A stretch of DNA of 5,706 nucleotides from Nostoc sp. CHAB 5715 (GCF_020829685.1 NZ_JAIVFR010000467.1:1-5706); one strand, 5' to 3'. Positions 1 to 5,645 are shown, numbered from the stretch's first letter. The notes: generated by a model from the sequence alone, not told the origin. Program-made: numbers and translations.

Positions 1-22
1 GGGTGCAGGGGGCAGGGGAAGA
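1..22. repeat. G-rich short direct repeat at left edge
   Basis: The first bases are made of GCAGGG-type units (gtgcaggggg, gcagggg). Short G-rich repeats of this kind are common between genes in Nostoc-like genomes. The array is cut by the window edge, so its length is unknown. Nothing else is evident in 1-92 apart from a short open stretch from ATG 24 to the stop at 90 that resembles no known protein. Confidence 0.4.
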
Positions 23-92
23 AATGGTATTAGGTAATTTCTATTGTGAGCGCGGTGAAACTTCTGCATTCAACCAATTGACAAAACCCTGA

Positions 93-503
93 TTAACTGC
101 TGTCGGAGAAATTTCGGCGAAAAAATTGCAAGAACGAGATTTAGAGCATCTTGATTGGGATCATTTGATTGAGGAGATTGAAAGATTGGGTAATGAACAG
201 AAACACAAACTAGAAAATTATCTACTGCAACTTCTCAAACATCTGCTTTTGTATCAGCATTGGAGTCTTCCTGAATGTAAAAATCATTGGGAAGTGGAAA
301 TTGATAATTTGCGGGTGGAACTCAGGAAATTAACCAAATCTAAAAACCTCTACAACTATCTGCTCACAGTGCTTGAAGAAGTCTACATTGATGCGTTACG
401 ACAAGCAAAAAAGAAAAGTGGATTGAATTGTTTTCTGCAAACTTGCCCTTATAGCATTGAGCAAATTTTAAATGTGGATTATTTACCACCATTTATTTAT
501 TGA
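93..503 (+). pseudogene. DUF29 family protein, 5'-truncated or degraded
   Basis: DUF29 proteins are small, mostly helical and of unknown function; they are abundant in cyanobacteria, often in many copies. The clear part runs from the TTG at 126 (125 codons). It carries the family core: a DLEHLDWDHLIEEIE-like stretch, then LGNEQKHKLENYL, a leucine-rich helix and a KNHWEVEI segment, ending at TGA 501-503. No ATG is available. The frame is open back to 93 and reads LTAVGEISAKK before the core, which loosely resembles the family's N-terminal helix (Y-L-x-W-V-E-x-x-A-K). A TGA at 90-92 then closes the frame, so about 10-20 N-terminal residues are missing compared with usual family lengths of about 140-150. 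I see no Shine-Dalgarno before the TTG. It could be a short functional protein starting at TTG 126, but a decayed copy fits better. The family call is from recognition of motifs, not from a search. Confidence 0.6.
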
Positions 504-606
504 TAAGATACATCACCCGACTAGCTTGTATCAGTGTAATTGCGCCTGTATCTATAGGAGGATTTTGAGGAGAAATAGCTGATAAATAGCGAAAAAAAGC
601 AGACAT
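493..606 (-). CDS. possible small ORF, 37 codons, unknown
   Basis: On the minus strand an ATG at 604-606 opens a 37-codon frame ending at TAA 493-495. It reads MSAFFRYLS..., then NPPIDTGAITLIQASRV, and ends YLINK. It overlaps the last 11 bases of the DUF29 frame on the opposite strand and covers the first half of the 217-base spacer before remA. The composition is protein-like, but I recognise no family and see no ribosome binding site close to the ATG. It could be a real small protein, the remnant of a longer gene, or chance. Confidence 0.15.
   Translation of the reverse strand: MSAFFRYLSAISPQNPPIDTGAITLIQASRVMYLINK
507..532 (+). terminator. weak inverted repeat after the DUF29 ORF
   Basis: GATACA (507-512) and TGTATC (527-532) are exact inverted repeats around a 14-base loop, just after the stop codon. 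The stem is short and AT-rich and no T-run follows, so it is at best a weak terminator candidate. Confidence 0.2.
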
Positions 607-669
607 TATTTAAAAACGAAGGCTGGCTTGAATTTAATCGTTGTGACTCCTGTTTTTTGGCGATAACAT

Positions 670-707
670 GTAAATAAGTTTACTTCAAGCTTCTCAAACC
701 GCGTTTG
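670..707 (+). promoter_or_regulatory. two small palindromes upstream of remA-like gene
   Basis: Two short dyads precede the remA-like start: GTAAA-TAAG-TTTAC (670-683) and CAAAC-CGC-GTTTG (695-707). The second ends 13 bases before ATG 721. Their placement suggests a protein binding site or a 5'-UTR structure, but no known operator matches, and I cannot assign -35 and -10 boxes. A T-run (713-720) abuts the ATG and no Shine-Dalgarno is visible, which is not rare in cyanobacteria. Confidence 0.2.
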
Positions 708-720
708 GTGTCATTTTTTT

Positions 721-987
721 ATGGAGATTCAGTTAATCAATATCGGTTTTGGTAACATAGTGTCTGCCAATCGAGTAGTTGCCATTGTCAGTCCAGAGTC
801 TGCCCCGATTAAGCGGATTATTACCGATGCACGGGACAGAGGTCAACTAGTTGATGCAACTTACGGGCGGCGGACTAGGGCTGTAATTATCACCGATTCC
901 AGCCACGTAATTCTGTCGGCGATTCAGCCGGAGACGGTAGCGAATCGCTTTGTGATTTCCCGCGAGCATCAAACTGTAGATAATTGA
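721..987 (+). CDS. remA: RemA-like DNA-binding regulator (DUF370), upstream of gmk
   Basis: An 88-residue protein of the RemA/YlzA (DUF370) family. In Bacillus subtilis RemA is a DNA-binding activator of biofilm matrix genes that assembles into a ring-shaped oligomer. Nearly the whole length is conserved: the [13 protein letters not shown] start, SPESAPIKR (24-32), DARDRG (36-41), [11 protein letters not shown] (45-55), and [11 protein letters not shown] (64-74). Arg18, Arg50 and Arg51, which I recall being important for RemA DNA binding, are all present. The C-terminal tail after residue 75 ([13 protein letters not shown]) is variable. The order remA-gmk is the same in Bacillus, which supports the assignment. 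The gap to gmk is about 170 bases, so co-transcription is possible but not shown. Its cyanobacterial targets are unknown to me, and a matrix role here would be an extrapolation. The family is very likely correct; the symbol is by homology. Confidence 0.9.
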   Translation: MEIQLINIGFGNIVSANRVVAIVSPESAPIKRIITDARDRGQLVDATYGRRTRAVIITDSSHVILSAIQPETVANRFVISREHQTVDN

Positions 988-1149
988 TTAGGAGTGGATA
1001 ACAATCTCACTTCTATTTGCACCAGATCAGCAGTAGTATGTGAATTAGACAAGTTCTCTGTCACCCTTGCTACAAATTCTTTAGTCACTAGTGGACTTGG
1101 CCAGGAACATAAGACTAATGAATAATATCTATTGATTGATTCACAGATT

Positions 1150-1155
1150 GAGGGG
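1150..1155 (+). promoter_or_regulatory. ribosome binding site of gmk
   Basis: A GAGGGG run lies directly before ATGATG (1156-1161). It touches the first ATG, leaving no spacer, but sits 3 bases (5 from its GAGG part) before the second, which favours the start at 1159. The upstream in-frame TTG at 1132 has no such site. Confidence 0.5.
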
Positions 1156-1158
1156 ATG

Positions 1159-1755
1159 ATGCCAGTTTTACCCATCCAGAGTATTGCTACTACCGAAGAA
1201 CCCTTAGATTTAGGCAGGTTGATTGTCTTAACTGGCCCCAGCGGGGTCGGTAAAGGCACTTTAATGCGATCGCTCCTAGAACGTCATCCAGAACTGTATT
1301 ATTCCGTATCCGTGACGACTCGTTCTCCCCGTCCAAAAGAAATCGATGGCAAAGATTATTACTTTATCAGCCGCAGTAAGTTTGAACAATTAGTTGCTGA
1401 AGGCGAATTTTTGGAATGGGCAGAATTTGCTGGTAACTATTATGGCACTCCCCGTAAAGCTGTACTTAACCAAATCCATTTTGGCAAGTTGGTGGTGCTA
1501 GAAATTGAGTTAGAAGGCGCAAGACAAATTCGTGCTTCCTTCCCCAGTGCTTTCAGCATTTTTATTTTACCGCCTTCTTTTGATGAATTAGAGAAACGGA
1601 TACGCGATCGCGCCCAAGATTCTGAAGAAGCGATCGCCCGTCGTCTACTCCGCGCCCAAGAAGAAATTAAAGCCGCCGATGAATTTGATATTCAAATCGT
1701 TAATGACGATTTTGAAACTGCTTTAAATGACATTGAAACGGTTTTGTTTAAATAA
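1159..1755 (+). CDS. gmk: guanylate kinase
   Basis: Guanylate kinase phosphorylates GMP to GDP with ATP, a cytosolic step in GTP and dGTP supply. The 198-residue product has the usual family length plus a cyanobacterial N-terminal extension of about 20 residues before GRLIVLTG. The P-loop GPSGVGKGT is at 26-34. The GMP-binding stretch [19 protein letters not shown] starts at 50, followed by [16 protein letters not shown] (about 83-98), [12 protein letters not shown] (about 114-125, the region that is LDIDVQGA in enterobacteria) and the lid-like [17 protein letters not shown] (about 147-163). The frame extends upstream to TTG 1132, but the GAGGGG before the tandem ATGs favours 1159 (1156 is an equal alternative in practice). 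It follows the remA-like gene and converges on the psaL fragment. Three HIP1 octamers lie inside it, as expected for a long-resident cyanobacterial gene. Nothing appears broken. Confidence 0.97.
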   Translation: MPVLPIQSIATTEEPLDLGRLIVLTGPSGVGKGTLMRSLLERHPELYYSVSVTTRSPRPKEIDGKDYYFISRSKFEQLVAEGEFLEWAEFAGNYYGTPRKAVLNQIHFGKLVVLEIELEGARQIRASFPSAFSIFILPPSFDELEKRIRDRAQDSEEAIARRLLRAQEEIKAADEFDIQIVNDDFETALNDIETVLFK

Positions 1756-1760
1756 GTTAA

Positions 1761-1810
1761 GAGTTAGAAGTTATGAATTTAAACTCCTAAATCCTAACTC
1801 CTAACTTCTC
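1761..1810. terminator. inverted and direct repeats between gmk and psaL
   Basis: AGAAGTTA (1766-1773) pairs exactly with TAACTTCT (1802-1809), and GAGTTAG (1761-1767) with CTAACTC (1794-1800). The right arm is itself a degenerate direct repeat of CTCCTAA/ATCCTAA-like units. The spacer separates convergent genes, so it may end transcription from both sides. The stems are AT-rich and there is no long T-run, so the call is tentative; the sequence may only be a Nostoc-type spacer repeat. Confidence 0.35.
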
Positions 1811-1819
1811 ATTTCTAAA

Positions 1820-2125
1820 TTAACCAAATAAACCTTGAATTACTCCCAGATTACTAGTCAAAAAGTAAGCAACTACTGCACCACCAATACCACCAATTAA
1901 GAAAGAACTAGCAAAGTTATTCCAGCTTTCTTTAGAGTTAAAAGCATCTATTGGAGGGTTGGGTACAGTAACACTGGCAAGCGCTTTCGGAGGATTGCTA
2001 TTCGCATACAGGGATAGTCCTGCGGTGAGAACAACAACCAAGCCAATAGCTGCCAATAATCCAGCTAAGTTTGCATTACCTGTATCCCGCAGTGGGCCCA
2101 ATTTGGCAAAGGGGCCAAATATCCA
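1820..2125 (-). pseudogene. psaL: photosystem I subunit XI (PsaL), C-terminal 101 codons only
   Basis: PsaL is a thylakoid membrane subunit of photosystem I that holds the trimer or tetramer together. The frame carries unmistakable PsaL from WIFGPFAKLGPLRDT (fragment residues 1-15). A membrane helix follows (ANLAGLLAAIGLVVVLTAGL, about 18-37), then the lumenal NSNPPKALASVTVPNPP loop (42-58) and a second helix with SFLIGGIGGAVVAYFL (about 74-89). The end is the normal SNLGVIQGLFG. Cyanobacterial PsaL has about 170 residues, so roughly the first 70, including the first membrane helix, are absent. Upstream of the Trp codon (2123-2125) the frame runs on for 22 codons from an ATG at 2191, but those codons are the neighbouring gene read in another frame. 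No own start, promoter or ribosome site remains. The surviving part shows no stops or odd substitutions, so the break is recent or is an assembly fault. Confidence 0.9.
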
Positions 2126-3098
2126 GGATTTTGCGTCCAAATGTGGGAATCGCTTCCTGAGCTTTTTGGTAAATGTAACTTTCTTGCCCAATGGACTGAG
2201 CTAACTTGATAGCTTCTAATAATTTATCAACAACTTTGCTGTTTGCTAAATTTTCGGCTTTTCCTAACTTATCGCCATCTTCCCGTGCTGTGGCAATTAG
2301 ACGATTCAATTGATCGTATTTAGTACCTGCCCAGTATTGATTGTCTACGCGCAGCATTTTGGCAGATAACATGAACGCCGATTGCCAGCGCCGTTCCTTG
2401 ACTTGGGCGATCGCACCGTTGTACGTGGCTTCTGCCTTTGACCAAATTGACTGCCATTTCTCAATTTGCTCATCGACTAATTTATAAGCTGCCACATCTG
2501 AGGGTATTTTCTGAGCAGTAGCGATCGCTTCGTCTAAATTCCCTGTTTGGAAACTTTCATCAGCTAGCTTCAAAATATCCCGCGACCATTCTTCGATGAA
2601 ACGATTAATTTCTCCATGCAACGGGTGATCTTGTGGTAGTTGCTTCACCAGAGCGATCGCTTGCAATAAGTCTTTCACCGTCTGTTTAGAAGCCGCTAAC
2701 TGAGCGCAGTGTAACCGCACAGAAGCACTAGCTAGCGGCCAGAAAATCGAGGGGCAATTAGGGGCAGTTGGCAACTTTAGCAGCATTGCCATCGCCAAAA
2801 ATCCTACACTGCCGGGAATCAACATTAATAGTACCAGCCAAAATGTCCAGCTTTTCATCCAGCGTGGCCATTTCCTAGTACTACTTAGTTGTGCAGTTTT
2901 TTCTGAATTACTATTTATAGGTAATCCTTCCCTATGGTTTTTTTTTCGCCGCTTCACTGACTTGGAGTTAGAACCAGTAGCTGGGGCATCAAATGGCTGA
3001 GTTTCACCGAATTGTTCTGTTCGGGATAATCTTTTGTTTTGATCTGGCTCTCTTCCACTGGCTCTTGACCAACTGTCTGGAATATCCCGCTCTGTCAT
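2076..3098 (-). pseudogene. membrane-anchored helical repeat-type protein, 3' end replaced
   Basis: The ATG at 3098 opens a 340-codon frame. Residues 1-83 are polar and basic (a KRRKKNHRE cluster at 49-57), one membrane helix lies at about 84-107 (WTFWLVLLMLIPGSVGFLAMAM), and NCPSIFWPLASASVRLHCAQ follows at 114-133. From about 134 on, helices resemble TPR-like pairs (QTVKDLLQAIALVKQLP; LADESFQTGNLDEAIATAQKIP; WSKAEATYNGAIAQVKERRW). This pattern matches large cyanobacterial proteins often labelled 'chromosome segregation ATPase'; I see no nucleotide-binding site and give no function. Homologues are, as I recall, about twice this length. After residue ~325 (...IPTFGRKILD) the frame enters psaL DNA out of frame and stops at 2076, so the last ~15 residues are nonsense. 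Three HIP1 octamers lie inside. A weak GTGAGAA precedes the ATG. It could encode a truncated protein with an intact membrane anchor. Confidence 0.65.
2120..2126 (-). other. gene-gene junction, possible microhomology CTGGATA
   Basis: On the minus strand the bases CTGGATA (2126 down to 2120) belong to both readings: ILD-I in the upstream helical-repeat frame and the W-I of PsaL in another frame. Upstream of here only the first gene makes sense; downstream only psaL does. A shared short sequence at the join would fit a deletion by short-homology recombination or a mis-joined assembly. The unbroken parent sequences are needed to tell how much is truly shared. Confidence 0.6.
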
Positions 3099-3177
3099 TT
3101 CTCACACCAAAATAATTGAATAGCGCTCTGTTTTAGGTCGATAATTCCATTGTTGACATAGTAACTTTCTCATGATT

Positions 3178-3193
3178 AAAAAGCTACTTTTTT
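3178..3193 (-). terminator. possible weak terminator after hslO
   Basis: AAAAAG (3178-3183) and CTTTTT (3187-3192) form a 6-bp stem with a 3-base loop, about 60 bases after the hslO stop in the direction of transcription. The stem has only one G-C pair, so it is a weak candidate. The rest of the 154-base spacer 3099-3252 is AT-rich, and I find no convincing promoter boxes for the downstream gene, though one is likely to lie here. Confidence 0.2.
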
Positions 3194-3252
3194 GAATATC
3201 TCTCTCCACAGAATACCATTAACAATATCAAAAATTAGTGCCGTTTTATACT

Positions 3253-4158
3253 TTATCCTGAAACAGTAGATTCAGCTTGCAAATCGGCAATTAGTTGAGC
3301 TAACTGATCGCTACTTGCCTGGTAAACGTTGCCACAAAATTCGCAAGTTGCTTGGGCACCATCATCTTTAACAATCATATCTTGCAGTTCAGCTTCTCCC
3401 AAAATCTTCAGTGCCCCCAAAACGCGATCAAAAGAACAACCACAATGGAAACGCAGCATTTGCCGTTCGGAAAAGATTACTAGCCCCATGTCTCCCAACA
3501 GGTCGCCAAAGATTTCAGGTAACGTCTTCCCAGCTTGCAACAATGGCGTAAATCCTGCTAAACCAGCAACTCGTGATTCCAACGTTTCTACTAAAGCTTC
3601 GTCTCTGGCAGCTTTGGGCAATACTTGTACCAGTAATCCTCCAGCAGCAGTTACTCCACCTGCTCCTACAAACACACCTAAAACTAAAGCCGAAGGTGTT
3701 TGTTCGGAATTCACCAGATAATGAGCCACATCATCGCCAATTTCGCCAGAAACTAGTTCAACAGTACTAGAGTATGGATAACCGTAACCAATATCTCGGA
3801 CAACGTAAAGGTAGCCGTCACCCACTGCACCACCAACATCTAGTTTACCTTTGGCATTAGGAGGCAATTCCACCGATGGATTCCCTACATACCCGCGTAC
3901 CGTACCATCTAAGCCTGCATCTACCAATATGCCACCCAAAGGGCCATCGCCCTTCACCCGGACATTGACCCTTGACCCAGTTCGCTTCATACTAGAAGCC
4001 ATTAACAAGCCCGCCGCCATAGTCCGACCTAGTGCTGCCGTTGCCACATAGGAAAGCTTGTGACGCCCCCGTGCTTCTTCTGTTAAACGTGTGGTGATCA
4101 CACCTACGGCACGAATTCCACCTTCGGCTGCTGTTGCACGAATTAACTGATCCGCCAT
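3253..4158 (-). CDS. hslO: Hsp33 redox-regulated molecular chaperone
   Basis: Hsp33 is a cytosolic holdase that is inactive when reduced and zinc-bound, and is activated by oxidation plus unfolding stress to keep damaged proteins soluble. The 301-residue product begins MADQLIRATAAEGGIRAVGV. It has the N-terminal chaperone domain signatures GRTMAAGLLMASSMK and GDGPLGGILVDAG, plus PYSSTVELVSGEIGDDVAHYL. The C-terminal redox switch is intact: Cys239-x-Cys241, 30 residues, then Cys272-x-x-Cys275, matching the zinc-binding CXC-X27-32-CXXC pattern. The start at 4158 is supported by AAGG six bases upstream (complement of 4165-4168) and by the usual family N-terminus. The frame stays open for 34 more codons up to 4260, ending in the tandem array, but that part has no Hsp33 similarity. 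It transcribes away from the repeat array and divergently from the 4484 gene. Confidence 0.96.
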   Translation of the reverse strand: MADQLIRATAAEGGIRAVGVITTRLTEEARGRHKLSYVATAALGRTMAAGLLMASSMKRTGSRVNVRVKGDGPLGGILVDAGLDGTVRGYVGNPSVELPPNAKGKLDVGGAVGDGYLYVVRDIGYGYPYSSTVELVSGEIGDDVAHYLVNSEQTPSALVLGVFVGAGGVTAAGGLLVQVLPKAARDEALVETLESRVAGLAGFTPLLQAGKTLPEIFGDLLGDMGLVIFSERQMLRFHCGCSFDRVLGALKILGEAELQDMIVKDDGAQATCEFCGNVYQASSDQLAQLIADLQAESTVSG

Positions 4159-4255
4159 GAATAACCTTACATTTCTTAACAAGTTCACTTTTTCTATTCT
4201 AAGTTCTCTGCTGCAAGAAAAGTAACGTAGTGGGGTGTTACGCAAATAAACGGCT

Positions 4256-4387
4256 GTCATTGGTCATTGGTCATTGGTCATTGGTCATTGGTCATTGGTC
4301 ATTGGTCATTGGTCATTGGTCATTGGTCATTGGTCATTGGTCATTGGTCATTGGTCATTGGTCATTGGTCATTGGTCATTGGTCATT
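4256..4387. repeat. heptanucleotide tandem array, 18 perfect GTCATTG copies
   Basis: From 4256 to 4381 the unit GTCATTG is repeated 18 times without a single mismatch, followed by six further matching bases (4382-4387) before the pattern breaks. Heptamer short tandem repeats (STRR) are a known feature of heterocystous cyanobacteria. Because 7 is not a multiple of 3, a 21-base cycle gives an open frame reading VIGHWSL repeatedly; this is a by-product of the repeat and not a gene. The array fills the spacer between divergent hslO and the SRPBCC-like gene, about 100 bases upstream of each probable start. Confidence 0.97.
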
Positions 4388-4390
4388 AGT

Positions 4391-4440
4391 TATTTGCAAA
4401 GGACAAAGGACTAATGACTAATGACAAAAACTATTTGCAA
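4391..4440. repeat. degenerate repeats flanked by a 9-bp direct repeat
   Basis: After the heptamer array, TATTTGCAA occurs at 4391-4399 and again at 4432-4440. Between them lie short direct repeats (AAAGGAC twice, ACTAATG twice). This could be the scar of a small insertion or simply more of the low-complexity spacer material typical of these genomes. The ATG at 4421 lies within this repeat, which argues against it as the start of the next gene. Confidence 0.4.
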
Positions 4441-4483
4441 TATTAGAAATAGCGATCGCTCACCTTTAGGTAATCCGATAAAA

Positions 4484-4870
4484 ATGCTGGGTAATTTTCA
4501 ACAAAGCCAACTGCGGATCGAAATCGAAGCATCAACAGATGCAATTCGTGACAGCCTACTGCATCCGGTACAACTCGAAAAATGGCTCTTAGGGCAACGC
4601 TTTGCGCCAGGAATGCCAGAAGAACTGCTTCCAGGATTCCAGTTTACAACCTGGACTGGGCCAGTTGCGATTCATCATCAAGTAGATGTTGTCAAATCAA
4701 ACTGTCTGCGCTTGGTACTTAGCGGAGGCATTGACGGGTTCCACGAATGGTACTGGGGAGAAGGTTGGGTACAGTCCCGCTTGGAAGGAGTTTCACTTTT
4801 GCCCTTAAATTTGGGTCAAACTTTGAGTTTGTTGAGCTTGCGTCAGTTTTTGGCAACTCAAGGCCGTTGA
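4484..4870 (+). CDS. conserved small protein, probable SRPBCC (START-like) fold
   Basis: A 128-residue cytosolic protein with no signal peptide or membrane helix. The pattern fits SRPBCC/AHA1-like proteins, which form a helix-grip fold with a ligand cavity. The N-terminal strand is QLRIEIEAS (8-17), followed by the helix DAIRDSLLHPVQLEKWL (19-35). Strands FQFTTWTGPVAIHHQVDVV (52-70) and LRLVLSGGIDGFHEWYWGEGWV (75-96) come next, with a C-terminal helix LGQTLSLLSLRQFLATQ (110-126). Tryptophans and aromatics (HEWYWGEGW) are notable. The substrate is unknown. The frame extends to ATG 4421, but that ATG sits in a spacer repeat and the first 21 residues (MTKTICNIRNSD...) look non-conserved, so I prefer 4484; no strong ribosome site decides it. 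A HIP1 octamer lies at 4452-4459 in the leader. It converges on the PD-(D/E)XK-like gene. Confidence 0.65.
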   Translation: MLGNFQQSQLRIEIEASTDAIRDSLLHPVQLEKWLLGQRFAPGMPEELLPGFQFTTWTGPVAIHHQVDVVKSNCLRLVLSGGIDGFHEWYWGEGWVQSRLEGVSLLPLNLGQTLSLLSLRQFLATQGR

Positions 4871-4890
4871 TTCGATTAACGTAAAGGGAT

Positions 4891-4932
4891 TGGGGATTGA
4901 GGATTGGTTATTCTTTGCGTCCCTAGTCCCCA
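4891..4932. terminator. bidirectional terminator candidate
   Basis: TGGGGATTGAGGAT (4891-4904) can pair as RNA with GTCCCTAGTCCCCA (4919-4932): 10 Watson-Crick pairs, 3 G-U pairs and 1 mismatch, around a 14-base loop. It sits between two convergent stops (4870 and 4935), as expected for a shared terminator. No T-run follows on the plus strand. The left arm also has GGATTG-type direct repeats, so it may derive from a spacer repeat. Confidence 0.45.
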
Positions 4933-4934
4933 GT

Positions 4935-5549
4935 TTATGAACCAGAAATAATACCTACAATAATTTTTACCAGCACAGATAAATCTTCTGGAACTTGATA
5001 ACGTTTCTGGTCTTGAGTCACCTGACGATTCGCCCGATGGTAAACCCCAAAACGCCAGTCTTCACCAGTCGTAACTGCTCCATATAGAAGTTCAGATATG
5101 GATTTAGTCCATTGATCAAGTGCTACTAATTCAACAGCGAGTTGAGTAAATCCTCGAACTAAATCTGATTGTTTGGCTTCGATAACTAATAAATTTTGAG
5201 GGGCTGCAATATAGTAGTCGAGAGTCCCTTTCAGATAACTGTTGACAGCAATAAAATATTCTATATTGAGTCTCTGATTAGTTAAATCACATACTTCAAA
5301 TAAAATTGGCCCAATTAAAGCTTCCCGTCTAGTAGTTTCATTAACTAAATCAATATGAGATAAATTACGCCGAAGTTGCTGCTGTAAAAATTGGATATCT
5401 AAAATTTCTGATGATTCAGGTAATGTGAGATTTTTCCTTTCAATAGTGCAATTTAATTCGCCTAGAATATCATCAATTGTGAAAGGCAATTCAAAGTATC
5501 GGCTAAAAGTATAAGATTCACCAACTTGGAGAATGCGGCGGGAACTCAT
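4935..5549 (-). CDS. hypothetical protein with PD-(D/E)XK nuclease-like core
   Basis: A 204-residue soluble protein. The middle shows the catalytic pattern of the PD-(D/E)XK superfamily: an N-terminal helix with Glu76 (REALIGPILFEV), then strand-turn LKGTLDYYIA with Asp111, then LLVIEAKQ with Glu124-x-Lys126. A following helix has Gln136 (GFTQLAVELVALDQW). All key residues are present, so it may bind Mg2+ and cut nucleic acid, but this is inferred from the motif only. Similar proteins without known function are common in cyanobacteria. The N-terminal 70 residues (two helices rich in L/E) may be a partner or DNA-binding part. The ATG at 5549 is the only good start: a TAA lies seven codons upstream in frame, and AGG sits about seven bases before the ATG. 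No methyltransferase, toxin partner or transposase is next to it. It carries no HIP1 octamer, unlike gmk, which is weak support for a different origin. Confidence 0.7.
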   Translation of the reverse strand: MSSRRILQVGESYTFSRYFELPFTIDDILGELNCTIERKNLTLPESSEILDIQFLQQQLRRNLSHIDLVNETTRREALIGPILFEVCDLTNQRLNIEYFIAVNSYLKGTLDYYIAAPQNLLVIEAKQSDLVRGFTQLAVELVALDQWTKSISELLYGAVTTGEDWRFGVYHRANRQVTQDQKRYQVPEDLSVLVKIIVGIISGS

Positions 5550-5599
5550 AAAAAACCTAAGCCAAATTTATCCTCCTATTTTATTGATCGAGCGTAAAA

Positions 5600-5645
5600 C
5601 CCCATCCCTTTATGGGTGGGGATGTAAGCGAGTCAGAGTCTCTGA
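5600..5645 (+). repeat. GC-rich hairpin and palindrome, possible mobile element end
   Basis: CCCCA (5600-5604) pairs with TGGGG (5617-5621) and CCC (5606-5608) with GGG (5614-5616), leaving T5605 bulged and a TTTAT loop. It is followed by GATGTAAGCGAG and then a near-perfect palindrome TCAGAG-T-CTCTGA (5633-5645). Hairpins of this form followed by GGGGATG(T/A)AAGCG remind me of the subterminal hairpins of IS200/IS605-type elements in cyanobacteria, where the end also forms the scaffold of TnpB guide RNA. No tnpA or tnpB is in the window, so this could be an isolated end, a palindromic derivative element, or the edge of an element lying to the right. An alternative is a terminator or leader structure for a gene beyond the window. 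Confidence 0.35.

Noticed and set aside
552..570. AGGAGGA Shine-Dalgarno-like site in the spacer
   Set aside because: No start codon with an open frame of useful length follows it on the plus strand; the minus-strand reading of the same bases is part of the small 37-codon ORF.
969..1259. 96-codon minus-strand ORF
   Set aside because: It overlaps the start of gmk on the opposite strand, and its sequence resembles no protein.
1959..2204. 81-codon plus-strand ORF
   Set aside because: It is antisense to the psaL fragment and its join; the minus-strand psaL reading is unmistakable.
3329..4051. Three plus-strand ORFs (130, 65 and 66 codons) within hslO
   Set aside because: They are antisense shadows of the hslO coding sequence, with biased, non-protein-like composition.
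4159..4260. 34-residue N-terminal extension of Hsp33
   Set aside because: It begins at the edge of the tandem array, has no Hsp33 similarity, and a good ribosome site plus the normal N-terminus support the start at 4158.
4256..4387. CRISPR array
   Set aside because: The units are 7 bp and contiguous, with no spacers of any length, so this is a simple tandem repeat.
4230..4421. 63-codon plus-strand ORF repeating VIGHWSL
   Set aside because: It is only the translation of the heptamer array; every part of the periodic peptide follows from the 7-bp unit.
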